Notes: a model not told the origin generated them from the letters alone. A DNA stretch of 64,000 nt from Micromonospora sp. CCTCC AA 2012012 (GCF_040499845.1 NZ_CP159342.1:6572001-6636000), one strand, 5' to 3'. Counted from the stretch's first letter, positions 16,632-25,287 are shown. Translations and numbers: made by a program.

Positions 16632-17387
16632 TCACGGGGCGAGGGTGGCGTAGACGACGATGTTGTTCAGGTAGCTGCCGGCGGACCGGTCGAAGACGCC
16701 ACCGCAGGTCACCACCCGCAGGCCCGGCTTGTCCGCGGGACCGTAGACCAGCTCGGTGGGGAACGCCGTCTTCGGGTACGACCTGACCTCGTCGACGGTG
16801 AAGGTGGCCTGGGACCCGTCCTCCCGGCCGACCGTGATCGTGTCGCCCTGCTTCAGCGAGCCGAGGTTGAAGAAGACCGCCGGCCCGAGCTTGGCCGAGT
16901 CGACGTGGCCGACGATGACGGCGTTGCCGACCTCGCCGGGGCTGGCGCCGGGGGAGTACCAGCCGGCCCGCTGGGCCTGGTCCAGCGGGGGGACCTGGAC
17001 GGTGCCGTCGGGGTTGGTGCCGAGCGACATGATCTCGGCCTGCACGCCGATCCGGGGGATCGAGATGGTCGTCGGGGTGGACCGGGGCAGTCCGGCGGGG
17101 GCGGTGTCCGGGGTGGCGGCGTCCGTCGCCGGGTTCTCGGCGGGCGCCTCGTCGGCGGCCTCCGGGTCGGTGCCGTCGGCGCTCTCCGGCGCGGTGGTGA
17201 CCGGGTCGGCCGGTCCGGCCTGGGCGAGCGGCTGGGGCGGGCGGGGCGGCGGCACGGTGCGGACGGACGCACCGATCATGCCGGAGCCCGCCATGGCGAG
17301 CAGGACGACGACGGCCGCGCCGGCGGCGCGCCACGGTCTCCCGTGACGGCCGCCGGCCGGTGTCGCCGTCAGGTCAGACGAGCCCAT
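16632..17387 (-). CDS. Class F sortase
   Basis: Membrane-bound cysteine transpeptidase. The 251-residue protein has a basic N-terminus, one membrane segment (about 21-40), an Asp/Glu/Pro/Ala-rich spacer and a sortase domain from about 105. Catalytic residues are His161 (VIVGHVDS), Cys228 (VVTCGG) and probably Arg234 (FDRSAGSYLNN), matching the class F pattern. ATG 17387 lies inside the end of the upstream repeat protein (14-bp overlap), so the two are translationally coupled. This suggests the repeat protein is its substrate or partner, though that protein has no LPXTG-like signal. Confidence 0.9.
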   Translation of the reverse strand: MGSSDLTATPAGGRHGRPWRAAGAAVVVLLAMAGSGMIGASVRTVPPPRPPQPLAQAGPADPVTTAPESADGTDPEAADEAPAENPATDAATPDTAPAGLPRSTPTTISIPRIGVQAEIMSLGTNPDGTVQVPPLDQAQRAGWYSPGASPGEVGNAVIVGHVDSAKLGPAVFFNLGSLKQGDTITVGREDGSQATFTVDEVRSYPKTAFPTELVYGPADKPGLRVVTCGGVFDRSAGSYLNNIVVYATLAP

Positions 17388-18615
17388 TGGCCCGGCGCCG
17401 ACGCATCAGCACGATGCCGCCCAGGGCGGCCGCGCCGACCATGCCCGCCCCGCCGGCGGCCATGCTGCGGTCGGTGCTGGTGGTGGTCATGCCACCGTCA
17501 CCGCCGTCGACGTGACCCCTGGGCAGGACGACCAGCTCGCCCTCGCCGCACGAGCCCTTGAGCTCGTACGTGCCCGGGCGGGCGTCCTCGGAGACGTGGG
17601 CCTCGCCGTAGTAGACGAAGTCCTTCTGGTGCTCCCAGCCGCTCTCGTCCTTGCCGCGGCCGTACTCCTCGTCCGTGCCGTACTGCCCGTGGCCCTTCTT
17701 CGAGTACTGGCCGTACTCGCTCTCCTGGCCGTACTCGGACCCGTGGCCGTACTCGGACCCGTGGCCGTACTCGGACCCGTGGCCGTACTCGGACCCGTGG
17801 CCCTTCATCGAGCCGTACTTGTCCTCCTGGCCGTACTCGTGGCCCTTCGTCGAGCCGTACTCGGACTCGTAGTCCTTCTTCGCGCCGTACTCGGACTCGT
17901 AGCCCTTCTTCGCGCCGTACCCGGACTCCTCGCCGTACTCGGAGCCGTGGCGCATCTTGCCGTCCTTGCCGTACTCGTCGGCCTGGTCGGCCTCGTCGTG
18001 GCCCGCCCAGTCGTTGCCGGCGTCGGCCGCCATGCCGCCGCCCTTGCCGCCGGGCGCGGGCGGCTGGCCGCCGTGCTCGTCCTTGCCCTGCTCCTCGCCC
18101 TTGCCGTGCTCGTCCTTGCCCTGCTCGTCACCCTTGCCGTGCTCGTCCTTGCCGTGCTCGTCCTTGCCCTGCTCGTCACCCTTGCCGTGCTCGTCCTTGC
18201 CCTGCTCCTCGCCGCGGCCCTCTTCCTCACGGCCGTGCCGGTCCTTGCCGTCGGGGCCCTGGTCGGCGTCCTCCTCGCCCTTCCAGCCGTGCCGGTCCTT
18301 GCCGTCGGGACCCTGGTCGGCGTCCTCCTCGCCCTTCCAGCCGCCGTGCTCCTCGCCGCGGTCCTCGCGCGCCGGGTGGAGCTTGACCTTCCCGGTGACC
18401 TTGGACCAGACGAAGGCGTGTTCCTGCGCCTCCGGGCAGATCTCGAGCAGCTTGACCTCGTCGCCGGCACGCACGGCGTGCGGCTTCGCGAAGACCTTGC
18501 CTTCGTCCTCGCTGTGGTGGCCGTCCGCGTACGCCATCGCGGGGCTGAACACCAGCAGGGACGCGCCGCCGAGGGCGGCACCCGCGACGACCTTCCCGAG
18601 CATCTTGTTAGCCAT
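17374..18615 (-). CDS. Secreted His/Lys/Glu/Gly-rich repeat protein with C-terminal membrane anchor
   Basis: No named family recognised. The 413-residue protein has a signal peptide (cleavage near AMAYADG), a small globular part with two cysteines, a charged low-complexity part built of EQGKDEHGKG-type and YGHGSE-type units, a second conserved part with one cysteine (GSCGEGELVVLPRG), and a C-terminal hydrophobic segment ending MRRRRANGLV. The tail looks like a sortase sorting signal but has no LPXTG motif before it; the sequence there is TTTSTDRSMA. ATG 18615 has GGAGTG upstream. It overlaps the class F sortase gene and probably forms an operon with it. Its many His/Asp/Glu residues could bind metal ions (inference). 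Confidence 0.8.
   Translation of the reverse strand: MANKMLGKVVAGAALGGASLLVFSPAMAYADGHHSEDEGKVFAKPHAVRAGDEVKLLEICPEAQEHAFVWSKVTGKVKLHPAREDRGEEHGGWKGEEDADQGPDGKDRHGWKGEEDADQGPDGKDRHGREEEGRGEEQGKDEHGKGDEQGKDEHGKDEHGKGDEQGKDEHGKGEEQGKDEHGGQPPAPGGKGGGMAADAGNDWAGHDEADQADEYGKDGKMRHGSEYGEESGYGAKKGYESEYGAKKDYESEYGSTKGHEYGQEDKYGSMKGHGSEYGHGSEYGHGSEYGHGSEYGQESEYGQYSKKGHGQYGTDEEYGRGKDESGWEHQKDFVYYGEAHVSEDARPGTYELKGSCGEGELVVLPRGHVDGGDGGMTTTSTDRSMAAGGAGMVGAAALGGIVLMRRRRANGLV
17731..17802 (-). repeat. Four perfect 18-bp tandem repeats in the surface protein gene
   Basis: GTACTCGGACCCGTGGCC occurs four times in a row (plus-strand view), encoding the G-H-G-S-E-Y unit. More diverged YGxxSEY units flank it on both sides. 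Confidence 0.9.
18076..18340 (-). repeat. Degenerate tandem repeats encoding EQGKDEHGK and EEDADQGPDGKDRHG units
   Basis: A 54-bp unit encoding WKGEEDADQGPDGKDRHG is present twice, almost identical in DNA (about 18232-18340). An array of shorter EQGKDEHGK(G) units follows in the protein. Copy number is likely to vary between strains. Confidence 0.8.
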
Positions 18616-18910
18616 GACTTGCGTCACTCCATCCCTGTTCGTCCTGAGCCCGACGACAGTCGAGCTACGTCCGACGTTAGACCGATTCATGACTTATCCG
18701 GGGAAAGATTCGCGTATTGGAGTTTACGGAGGGTAAGGCGCATAGGAGTGCTACGCGACAATATGGCGGGCTTCCGCCCCGCGTGGTGACTCTGGGGTCG
18801 TTGCCGGCGCGACGGGCCTGACCAGCGGGTTCCGGGGTTGATGGGGGAGCGCCGACGTGGTCGTGCCTTGCTGTCCGGTCACCGGCAGGTGTCCGGGAAG
18901 TATCGAGCCA

Positions 18911-18939
18911 TTGCCATGGAAGCGCTCCCATGTAAGAAT
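18911..18939 (+). promoter_or_regulatory. Cellulase promoter with CebR-like operator in the spacer
   Basis: TTGCCA (18911-18916) and AAGAAT (18934-18939) are 17 bp apart. The spacer holds TGGAAGCGCTCCCA (18917-18930), one base different from the 14-bp CebR box TGGGAGCGCTCCCA known to control cellulose genes in Streptomyces. A LacI-family repressor bound there would block RNA polymerase, and cellobiose-type ligands would release it. The remaining leader up to 19191 is about 250 nt with no gene I can support. The other half of the gap, toward 18616, has no clear promoter. Confidence 0.75.
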
Positions 18940-19191
18940 CGCTGCACGCGGTTCGGGGAGCCACACCGCGAGGTCAGATGTCGAGGGCAGCCGGGTCCAC
19001 CGGACGACATCGGGCAGTCCGGCCGGCCGTCGCGCCGGTCGCGTCACCACCACCACCCGTCCGACCGTCCGGGTCGGGCATCCCCCGAAATACACCCCCG
19101 TGGTGCCGACGGTCGTCCGTCACTCGGACGGCCAGCGGGCCATTCCGCCGGGCCGTACGCGGATCCGGTCTCGCCCAAGGAGATCAGTGGC

Positions 19192-21009
19192 ATGAATGTG
19201 TGGAGAAGGCTGTCCGGCCGAAACCGGGCGATCGCGCTGACCGGCGCGAGCGTCCTGGTCGCGGGCGGACTGGTGACCCTCCCGGTCACCGCGGCGCAGG
19301 CCGCGACGCAGTGTCAGGTGGACTACACCACCAGCGACTGGCCGGGTGGCTTCACCGGCACCGTCACCATCAAGAACCTCGGTGACCCGCTGAGCACCTG
19401 GAACCTCGGGTTCACCTTCCCGAACAGCGCCCAGAAGGTGGTGTCCGGCTGGTCGGCCAAGTGGTCCCAGTCCGGCCAGAACGTCACCGCCACCAACGAG
19501 TCGTGGAACGGCTCGCTGGCCGGCGGTGCCAGCACCACCATCGGGTTCAACGGCGCGTGGAGCGGGACCAACCCGAAGCCCACGCAGTTCACCCTGAACG
19601 GCACGGTCTGCAACGGCGGCACGCCGCCGACCAGCACCCCGCCCACCAGCACGCCGCCGTCGAGCCCGCCCCCGTCGAGCCCGCCGCCCTCCAGCCCGCC
19701 GCCGTCGAGTCCGCCCCCGTCGAGCCCGCCGCCCACCACCACCCCGCCGGGGCAGAAGGTGGACAACCCCTACGCCGGGGTCAAGGGGTACGTGAACCCC
19801 GAGTGGAAGGCCAAGGCGGACGCGGAGCCGGGCGGCAGCCGGGTCTCCAGCAACCCGACCGCGGTGTGGCTGGACCGGATCGCCGCCATCAACGGCACCA
19901 CCGGCAGCAGCTCCAACGGCTCGATGGGCGTCCGGGACCACCTGGACAAGGCCCTGGCCCAGGGTGCCGGCTACATCCAGTTCGTCATCTACAACCTGCC
20001 CGGCCGGGACTGCGCCGCGCTCGCCTCGAACGGTGAGCTGGGCCCGGACGAGCTGGCCCGCTACAAGACCGAGTACATCGACCCGATCGCCGCGATCCAG
20101 GCCGACCCGAAGTACGCCGGCCTGCGGATCGTCAACATCATCGAGATCGACTCGCTGCCGAACCTGGTGACCAACACCTCCGGCCAGCCGGGTGGCACCG
20201 CGATGTGCGACACGGTCAAGGCCAACGGCGCCTACGTGAACGGTGTCGGTTACGCCTTGGCCAAGCTGGGTGCGATCGGCAACGTCTACAACTACATCGA
20301 CGCCGCGCACCACGGCTGGATCGGCTGGGACAGCAACTTCGGCCCGACCGCCAACCAGCTCCTCGCCGCCGCCACCGCGTCCGGCAGCACGGTGCACAAC
20401 GTCGCCGGCTTCATCACCAACACGGCGAACTACTCCGCGCTCAAGGAGCCGTACATCAAGATCACCGACTCGGTGAACGGCCAGACGGTGCGGCAGTCCA
20501 AGTGGATCGACTGGAACCAGTACGTGGACGAGCTCTCGTTCGCCCAGGCGTTCCGCAACAAGCTGGTCTCGATCGGCTTCGACAGCAACATCGGCATGCT
20601 GATCGACACCTCCCGCAACGGCTGGGGCGGCACCGCCCGGCCCACCGGCCCGGGCGCGACGACCAGCGTCGACACGTACGTCAACGGTGGCCGCATCGAC
20701 CGTCGGATCCACGCCGGCAACTGGTGCAACCAGGCCGGAGCCGGTCTGGGCGAGCGTCCCAAGGCCAACCCGGAGCCGGGCATCGACGCGTACGTCTGGG
20801 TGAAGCCCCCGGGTGAGTCGGACGGCTCCAGCTCCCTCATCCCGAACAACGAGGGCAAGGGCTTCGACCGGATGTGCGACCCGACCTACACCGGCAACGC
20901 CCGCAACGGCAACAGCATGACCGGTGCCCTGCCCAACGCGCCGATCTCCGGCGCCTGGTTCTCCGCGCAGTTCCAGCAGCTCATGCAGAACGCCTACCCG
21001 GCGCTCTGA
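19192..21009 (+). CDS. Secreted GH6 cellulase (cellobiohydrolase type) with N-terminal CBM2
   Basis: Hydrolyses cellulose beta-1,4 bonds with inversion; probably releases cellobiose from non-reducing ends. The 605-residue protein has a signal peptide ending TAAQA, a family 2 carbohydrate-binding module (about 39-140, two cysteines and Trp residues such as STWNLGF and SGWSAKW), a Pro/Ser/Thr linker of PPSSP units, and a GH6 domain to the end. GH6 landmarks are YNLPGRDCAA (catalytic-acid region), IIEIDSLPNL and LIDTSRNGWGG. The large loop insertions favour an exo-acting enzyme over an endoglucanase. ATG 19192 has AAGGAGATC upstream. Expression is probably under CebR-type control. Confidence 0.94.
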   Translation: MNVWRRLSGRNRAIALTGASVLVAGGLVTLPVTAAQAATQCQVDYTTSDWPGGFTGTVTIKNLGDPLSTWNLGFTFPNSAQKVVSGWSAKWSQSGQNVTATNESWNGSLAGGASTTIGFNGAWSGTNPKPTQFTLNGTVCNGGTPPTSTPPTSTPPSSPPPSSPPPSSPPPSSPPPSSPPPTTTPPGQKVDNPYAGVKGYVNPEWKAKADAEPGGSRVSSNPTAVWLDRIAAINGTTGSSSNGSMGVRDHLDKALAQGAGYIQFVIYNLPGRDCAALASNGELGPDELARYKTEYIDPIAAIQADPKYAGLRIVNIIEIDSLPNLVTNTSGQPGGTAMCDTVKANGAYVNGVGYALAKLGAIGNVYNYIDAAHHGWIGWDSNFGPTANQLLAAATASGSTVHNVAGFITNTANYSALKEPYIKITDSVNGQTVRQSKWIDWNQYVDELSFAQAFRNKLVSIGFDSNIGMLIDTSRNGWGGTARPTGPGATTSVDTYVNGGRIDRRIHAGNWCNQAGAGLGERPKANPEPGIDAYVWVKPPGESDGSSSLIPNNEGKGFDRMCDPTYTGNARNGNSMTGALPNAPISGAWFSAQFQQLMQNAYPAL

Positions 21010-21071
21010 CGGGCAACCGGCAGGCCTACCCGCCGCGGCGGGAGTGAGGCACCGCCGCGGCAGGTTCCCAC

Positions 21072-21112
21072 GGGCCCCTGGGTCGACCGTCCACCGGTCG
21101 CCCCAGGGGCCC
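21072..21112. terminator. Terminator after the cellulase, convergent region
   Basis: Two 18-base arms with one mismatch and a 5-base loop, between the convergent cellulase and the gene ending at 21143. Confidence 0.88.
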
Positions 21113-21142
21113 CCGCCGTGCATGGACGCGGGAGGGATCGGG

Positions 21143-21517
21143 TCAGGGGACGGTCTTCTCGATGGCGGCCTGGCCCTGTTCCGCCAGGTCGCGGCGGGCG
21201 CGGTCGATGTTCTCGGGGGTGAGGTCCTGGCCTCGCGCCATCACCAGGTCCTCCGGCTCCCACGGCTGCTCCGCGCCGGTGCGGATGTTGTCCCCGCCCG
21301 CGCCGGTGCCCGTCCCCGTCGCCCCGGTGCCGGCCGCGTACGGGTCACCGAGCAGGTCCGGCGACCCGGTGTCGGGGACCGCGCCGTCCGGCTCGGTGAA
21401 GACGGGGTTGTCCGGGTCGCCGGCGCCACCGGTCCGCAACTGCGGCACGGTGCTGTCGTCGTCCACCGCGGCGGCCGCCTCGGGCGTCTCCTCCAGCGGT
21501 CGGTCCCGATCAGTCAT
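21143..21517 (-). CDS. Small acidic hypothetical protein
   Basis: No family recognised. The 124-residue product is rich in Asp, Glu, Gly, Thr and Pro, with no signal peptide or membrane segment. The middle is low complexity (AAGTGATGTGTGAGG) and the end is a short predicted helix (LTPENIDRARRDLAEQGQAA). ATG 21517 has an excellent GGAGGG site eight bases upstream, which is the main support for the gene. Last gene of the co-directional group from 25287. Confidence 0.65.
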   Translation of the reverse strand: MTDRDRPLEETPEAAAAVDDDSTVPQLRTGGAGDPDNPVFTEPDGAVPDTGSPDLLGDPYAAGTGATGTGTGAGGDNIRTGAEQPWEPEDLVMARGQDLTPENIDRARRDLAEQGQAAIEKTVP

Positions 21518-21588
21518 GATGACCCTCCTCGTCCCCGGACACGTTCCCTCGTCCCGGGTACCCCGTCGAGGGCGGGCCATGCGGCCGG

Positions 21589-21894
21589 TCAGACCTCCCG
21601 GGCCTCCTCCGTGGTCGGCGGTTGCAGCGGGCGCAGCCACTGCCAGAGCAGCATCAGCAGCCCGAAGGCGAGCATCACCAGGCCGGCCCAGAGGTTGATC
21701 CGTACCCCCTGGGCCTTGTCGATCTCGGCCGCCGAGTCGAAGATCCCGACCAGGCCGACGATCAGCCCGTACGCCACGAAGAGCCCACCGATCACCCGGC
21801 GGATGTCGAAGAGCCGGGCCGCGGCGGACCGGGCGCGTTCGCTCTCGGTCTCCTCGACCTGCGGGTCGTGCGCCCGCTCGTTGCGGTGGTCCAT
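21589..21894 (-). CDS. Small two-helix membrane protein
   Basis: The 101-residue protein has a charged N-terminus (about 35 residues, many Arg/Glu), two hydrophobic helices (VIGGLFVAYGLIVGLVGIF and LWAGLVMLAFGLLMLLWQWL) and a short polar tail. ATG 21894 has GAGGAGG nine bases upstream. It follows the symporter gene by 29 bp and may be an accessory subunit; small membrane partners are known for some SSS transporters, but no homology proves it here. Confidence 0.7.
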   Translation of the reverse strand: MDHRNERAHDPQVEETESERARSAAARLFDIRRVIGGLFVAYGLIVGLVGIFDSAAEIDKAQGVRINLWAGLVMLAFGLLMLLWQWLRPLQPPTTEEAREV

Positions 21895-21923
21895 GGTCAA
21901 CCTCCTCAGGGTGGACGGCCGGG

Positions 21924-23585
21924 TCAGAAGACCGGGATGTAGAAGAGCGCGGCCAGCACCACCGCGATCGCGCCGAGCAGCACCGGCGAGCGCCACCAGA
22001 CCCGGTCGCCGGCCAGCACGTCGCCCTTGAGGTCGACCCCGCCCATGCCGTACACCAGGCCCTCCAACTCCTCGTTGCGCTTGGGGCGGGTGAGCGGGGT
22101 GATCACCGCGGCCACCACGGCCACCGTGACGAAGGCGAGGCCGGCACCCCAGAAGCTCTCCTCCAGGTCGGAGTTGAAGCTCAACGCCCCGAGCTTGTAG
22201 AGCAGGTAGGTCGCCACCGCCACCACGGTGCCGGACAGCAGCGACCAGAAGCCGGCCAGCGCGCTCATCCGCTTCCAGAACATGCCGATGATGAAGGTGG
22301 CGAAGAGCGGCGCGTTGAAGACCGAGAAGAGCGCCTGGATGTAGTTCATGATGTTGCTGAAGCCGGCGGCGATGAACGCCGTGCCGATGCCGGCGACCAC
22401 CCCGACCACCGTGGCGATCCGCCCGATCCGCAGGTAGTACTCGTCCGAGCGGTCCCGTCGGACGTACGCCTGCCAGATGTCGTACGTGAAGACGGTGTTG
22501 AAGCCGCTCACGTTGGCCGCCATGCCGGCCATGAAGGACGCGACCAGGCCGGTCACCGCGACGCCCAGCACGCCGTTGGGGAGCAGGTCGCGCATCAGCA
22601 GCGGGATCGCGTTGTTGTAGACCAGGTCGCCGGACTCGGCGCCCAGCCCCTTCACGGTGACCAGGGCGATCAGGCCGGGGATCACGGTGACCGCCGGGAT
22701 CAGCAGCTTCGGGTACGCGGCGATGATCGGCGTACGCCGGGCGGCGCTCATGTTCTTGGCCGACAGCGCGCGCTGCACCTCGGCGAAGTTGGTGGTCCAG
22801 TAGCCGAAGGAGAGCACGAAGCCGAGCCCGAAGACGATGCCGAGCCAGTGCGCGCCGAGCGGGTTGTCGGTGCTGCCGGTGCCCTGCCAGGCGTGCAGGC
22901 CGGCCTCGCCGAGCTTCGAGCCGCGGACGGCGTCCATCAGGCCGTTCACCCCGCCGACCTTCACCAGGCCGAGCACCGTGATCGGCACCAGACCGGCCAC
23001 GATCACGAAGAACTGGAGCACCTCGTTGTAGATCGCGCCGGAGAGCCCGCCGATGGTGATGTACGCCAGCACGATCACCGCGCCGATGATGATCGCCACC
23101 CAGAGCGGCCAGCCGAGCAGCGCCTGCATGATCAGCGCCAGGGCGTACAGGTTCACCCCGGCGATCAGCATCTGGGCCACCGCGAAGGTGATCGCGTTGA
23201 GCAGGTGGGTCGGCCGGTTGAACCGCAGCCGCAGGTACTCCGGGACGCTGCGGACCCGGGAGCCGTAGTAGAAGGGCATCATCACGATGCCGAGGAAGAC
23301 CATCGCCGGCACCGCGCCGATCCAGTAGTAGTGGACCGTCATCGCGCCGTACTGGGCGCCGTTGGCCGCCATCCCGATGATCTCCAGGGCACCGAGGTTC
23401 GCCGAGACGAACGCCAGGCCGGTCACCCAGGCGGGCAGCGAACGCCCGGAGAGGAAGAAGTCGACGCTGGTCCGGATCGCCCGGCGGGCGGCGAAGCCGA
23501 CCCCCAGCACCGTGACGAAATAGAGCGCCAGAATGCCGTAGTCCAGCGCGTTCATGTTCAACCGCAGCCCGCTGCCGTCACCCAT
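21924..23585 (-). CDS. Sodium:solute symporter family transporter (SSS)
   Basis: Imports a solute, probably a sugar or related polyol, with Na+. The 553-residue protein has about 14 hydrophobic helices and typical SSS features: LSGRSLPAWVTGLAFVSANL near the N-terminus, YITIGGLSGAIYNEVLQFF in the middle and FMAGMAANVSGFNTVFTYDI later. It resembles the SglT (glucose/galactose) branch more than proline or acetate carriers, judged by the N-terminal signature. GTG/ATG choice: ATG 23585 with GAGGGG upstream; a second ATG at 23555 is possible. No catabolic gene is adjacent, so the substrate stays open. Confidence 0.88.
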   Translation of the reverse strand: MGDGSGLRLNMNALDYGILALYFVTVLGVGFAARRAIRTSVDFFLSGRSLPAWVTGLAFVSANLGALEIIGMAANGAQYGAMTVHYYWIGAVPAMVFLGIVMMPFYYGSRVRSVPEYLRLRFNRPTHLLNAITFAVAQMLIAGVNLYALALIMQALLGWPLWVAIIIGAVIVLAYITIGGLSGAIYNEVLQFFVIVAGLVPITVLGLVKVGGVNGLMDAVRGSKLGEAGLHAWQGTGSTDNPLGAHWLGIVFGLGFVLSFGYWTTNFAEVQRALSAKNMSAARRTPIIAAYPKLLIPAVTVIPGLIALVTVKGLGAESGDLVYNNAIPLLMRDLLPNGVLGVAVTGLVASFMAGMAANVSGFNTVFTYDIWQAYVRRDRSDEYYLRIGRIATVVGVVAGIGTAFIAAGFSNIMNYIQALFSVFNAPLFATFIIGMFWKRMSALAGFWSLLSGTVVAVATYLLYKLGALSFNSDLEESFWGAGLAFVTVAVVAAVITPLTRPKRNEELEGLVYGMGGVDLKGDVLAGDRVWWRSPVLLGAIAVVLAALFYIPVF

Positions 23586-23678
23586 CCGGTCACCCCTCGA
23601 TCACGCCGCGCCACTGGTGCGCCCGCTTCTACCCCGGATCCGGACTTTCATGCCTGGCGGGACGGAAGCGGACAGCCC

Positions 23679-23710
23679 GACGCCCCCGACCCGAATCGGC
23701 CGGGGGCGTC
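23679..23710 (-). terminator. Hairpin after the gene ending at 23721
   Basis: GACGCCCCCG and CGGGGGCGTC pair around a 12-base loop. It separates the two upstream helical-protein genes from the symporter gene, so the co-directional group is probably at least two transcripts. Confidence 0.75.
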
Positions 23711-23720
23711 CGTCAGCGGT

Positions 23721-24683
23721 TCAGCGACCGAGGACCCGGTCCAGGAAGTCCCGGTAGCCGCGTACGGCCACCCGCAGCTGCTCGGTGTCCGCCGAGCCGG
23801 ACTCCTGCCAGCCGCCCAACGTGCTCTTCTGCGCGCGCAGGGCGGCCGAGAGCGCCTCGATGGCCTCCTCGACCAGGGACTGCGCCTCACCGACGGCGGC
23901 CCGCGGATCGTCCACGAAGCGGAGCTGGACGTTGCGCCAGCGGTCCCGGAAGCCCTGCGCGGTCGCCGGCTCGAAGAGCGTGGCGGCGTCCGCCGGCACC
24001 GCGCCCGGCGTGGGGCGGGCCGCCCCGGCCAGGGCGCCGGCCGCCGCGGCGCCGGTCAGCCCCGCGCCGGCCGTCCCGGTCTCCGTGTCCGGGTCGACCA
24101 TCGTGGGTTCGGCGCTGCCGTACCCGACGGCCCCGGCGCGCACCGCGTCGTCGTCCCGGTCGCCGGTGTGTTCGGCCTCCCAGCGGTGCCGGTCGTGCAG
24201 CCGGTCGCCCGCCGTCGGGTCGGCCCGCTCGTCGTCGAACGCGTCGGTCCGCCCGGGTGCGCCGTCGCCCGGCATGGCGGTGTCCTCGTTCCGCGGGTCC
24301 CGCTCGTCCTCCGGACGGCCGCTCGCCATGGCCGAGGCGGCCACCGCGTCGCCGACCGTGGTGGCGCCGAAGGCGGTCGGCAGCGGGGCGGGCTCGTGGA
24401 ACTCGGGTCGACCGTCCCGGTCGGCGTCGGCCGCCTCCGTGTCGCGGAGCTCGCGGGCGTCGTACCCCCGGGTCTCGTCCAGCTCGGCGTCCCGACGCCC
24501 GTCGGCGACCGCCGGGTCGTCGAAGGTGCCCCGGTCGTCCAAGGCGTCCTCCGGTACGTCCGCGCGGGCGGCCCGGTCGTGCCGGGTCCCGCCCGGAACG
24601 TCACCCGGGGGCGGCACCGGTACCGGCGCGGACCGGACGGCCTCGGGGTGCTCGTTCGTCACCTGCTGCTCTTCCTGACGCAT
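23721..24683 (-). CDS. Disordered acidic protein with C-terminal helical domain
   Basis: No named family recognised. Residues 1 to about 200 of 320 are rich in Asp, Arg, Glu and Pro with no hydrophobic core. An Ala/Gly-rich stretch follows, then a helical domain from about 245: RDRWRNVQLRFVDDPRAAVG through YRDFLDRVLGR. That domain resembles one in the neighbour at 24694 (LQVRFVDSPAETVGDADEL), so they are paralogues with different N-termini. ATG 24683 has GAGGAGACC upstream, and the gap to the previous gene is 10 bp. The pair probably works together. Role unknown. Confidence 0.75.
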   Translation of the reverse strand: MRQEEQQVTNEHPEAVRSAPVPVPPPGDVPGGTRHDRAARADVPEDALDDRGTFDDPAVADGRRDAELDETRGYDARELRDTEAADADRDGRPEFHEPAPLPTAFGATTVGDAVAASAMASGRPEDERDPRNEDTAMPGDGAPGRTDAFDDERADPTAGDRLHDRHRWEAEHTGDRDDDAVRAGAVGYGSAEPTMVDPDTETGTAGAGLTGAAAAGALAGAARPTPGAVPADAATLFEPATAQGFRDRWRNVQLRFVDDPRAAVGEAQSLVEEAIEALSAALRAQKSTLGGWQESGSADTEQLRVAVRGYRDFLDRVLGR

Positions 24684-24693
24684 CGCGGTCTCC

Positions 24694-25287
24694 TCAGCGG
24701 CTCGTGACGTCGTGCTCGTGGTCGGGGTGGTGCTGCTCCGGCGGCTGGTGACCGACCGGGTCGGTGCCGAGCAGGTCGGCGAAGAGGGCCCGGTAGTGCA
24801 CGAGCGCCTGACGCAGCTCCTCGGTGCTGGCCTCGCCGCGCTCGTTGCGCAGCCGGATCTCGTGGGCGTCCCGGTAGTGGGTGAGGGTGCGGGCATGCTC
24901 CACCGACAGGTGGGCGATCTGGTCGGAGAAGTCGCCGGTGGGGTAGCCCCGCTCGGCGATCAGGCGGCTGACCAGCTCGTCGGCGTCGCCGACGGTCTCG
25001 GCCGGGGAGTCGACGAAGCGGACCTGGAGCTCCTCCCAGGCGGCGGCGTACTTCGTACGGGATTCGGGGCTGAGCGGGGTGAGTTCCAGCTCGGCGTGCC
25101 GGCGCTCCCGGTCCCGCAGCTCCCGCTCGGCGGCGCTGCGGCTGTCCCGCTCCTGCACGACCCGGTCGTACTCGGGCCCGAAGCGCTGCCTGAGGGCGCG
25201 GCGACGGCTCGCCACCACGGCGAACGCGGCCAGCGCCGCGAGCACCAGAACAACGACGACTATGACGACTACCTGCGTGGGCGACAT
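24694..25287 (-). CDS. Membrane-anchored helical protein sharing a domain with its neighbour
   Basis: The 197-residue protein has one N-terminal membrane helix (VVVIVVVVLVLAALAAFAVV), an Arg/Glu-rich helical stalk, then the domain WEELQVRFVDSPAETVGDAD that recurs in the downstream gene, and a His-rich tail (PPEQHHPDHEHD). The topology suggests the domain faces the cytoplasm. ATG 25287 has GGAGGAG upstream. It is divergent from the conservon at 25528. I do not recognise a characterised homologue. Confidence 0.8.
   Translation of the reverse strand: MSPTQVVVIVVVVLVLAALAAFAVVASRRRALRQRFGPEYDRVVQERDSRSAAERELRDRERRHAELELTPLSPESRTKYAAAWEELQVRFVDSPAETVGDADELVSRLIAERGYPTGDFSDQIAHLSVEHARTLTHYRDAHEIRLRNERGEASTEELRQALVHYRALFADLLGTDPVGHQPPEQHHPDHEHDVTSR

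Noticed and set aside
17374..17480. LPXTG sorting signal in the repeat protein
   Set aside because: The hydrophobic segment and Arg tail are present but no LPXTG, LAXTG or NPXTG motif precedes them.
17731..17802. CRISPR-like array
   Set aside because: Units are contiguous 18-mers with no spacers and are in frame with a protein; the same holds for 8629-8700.
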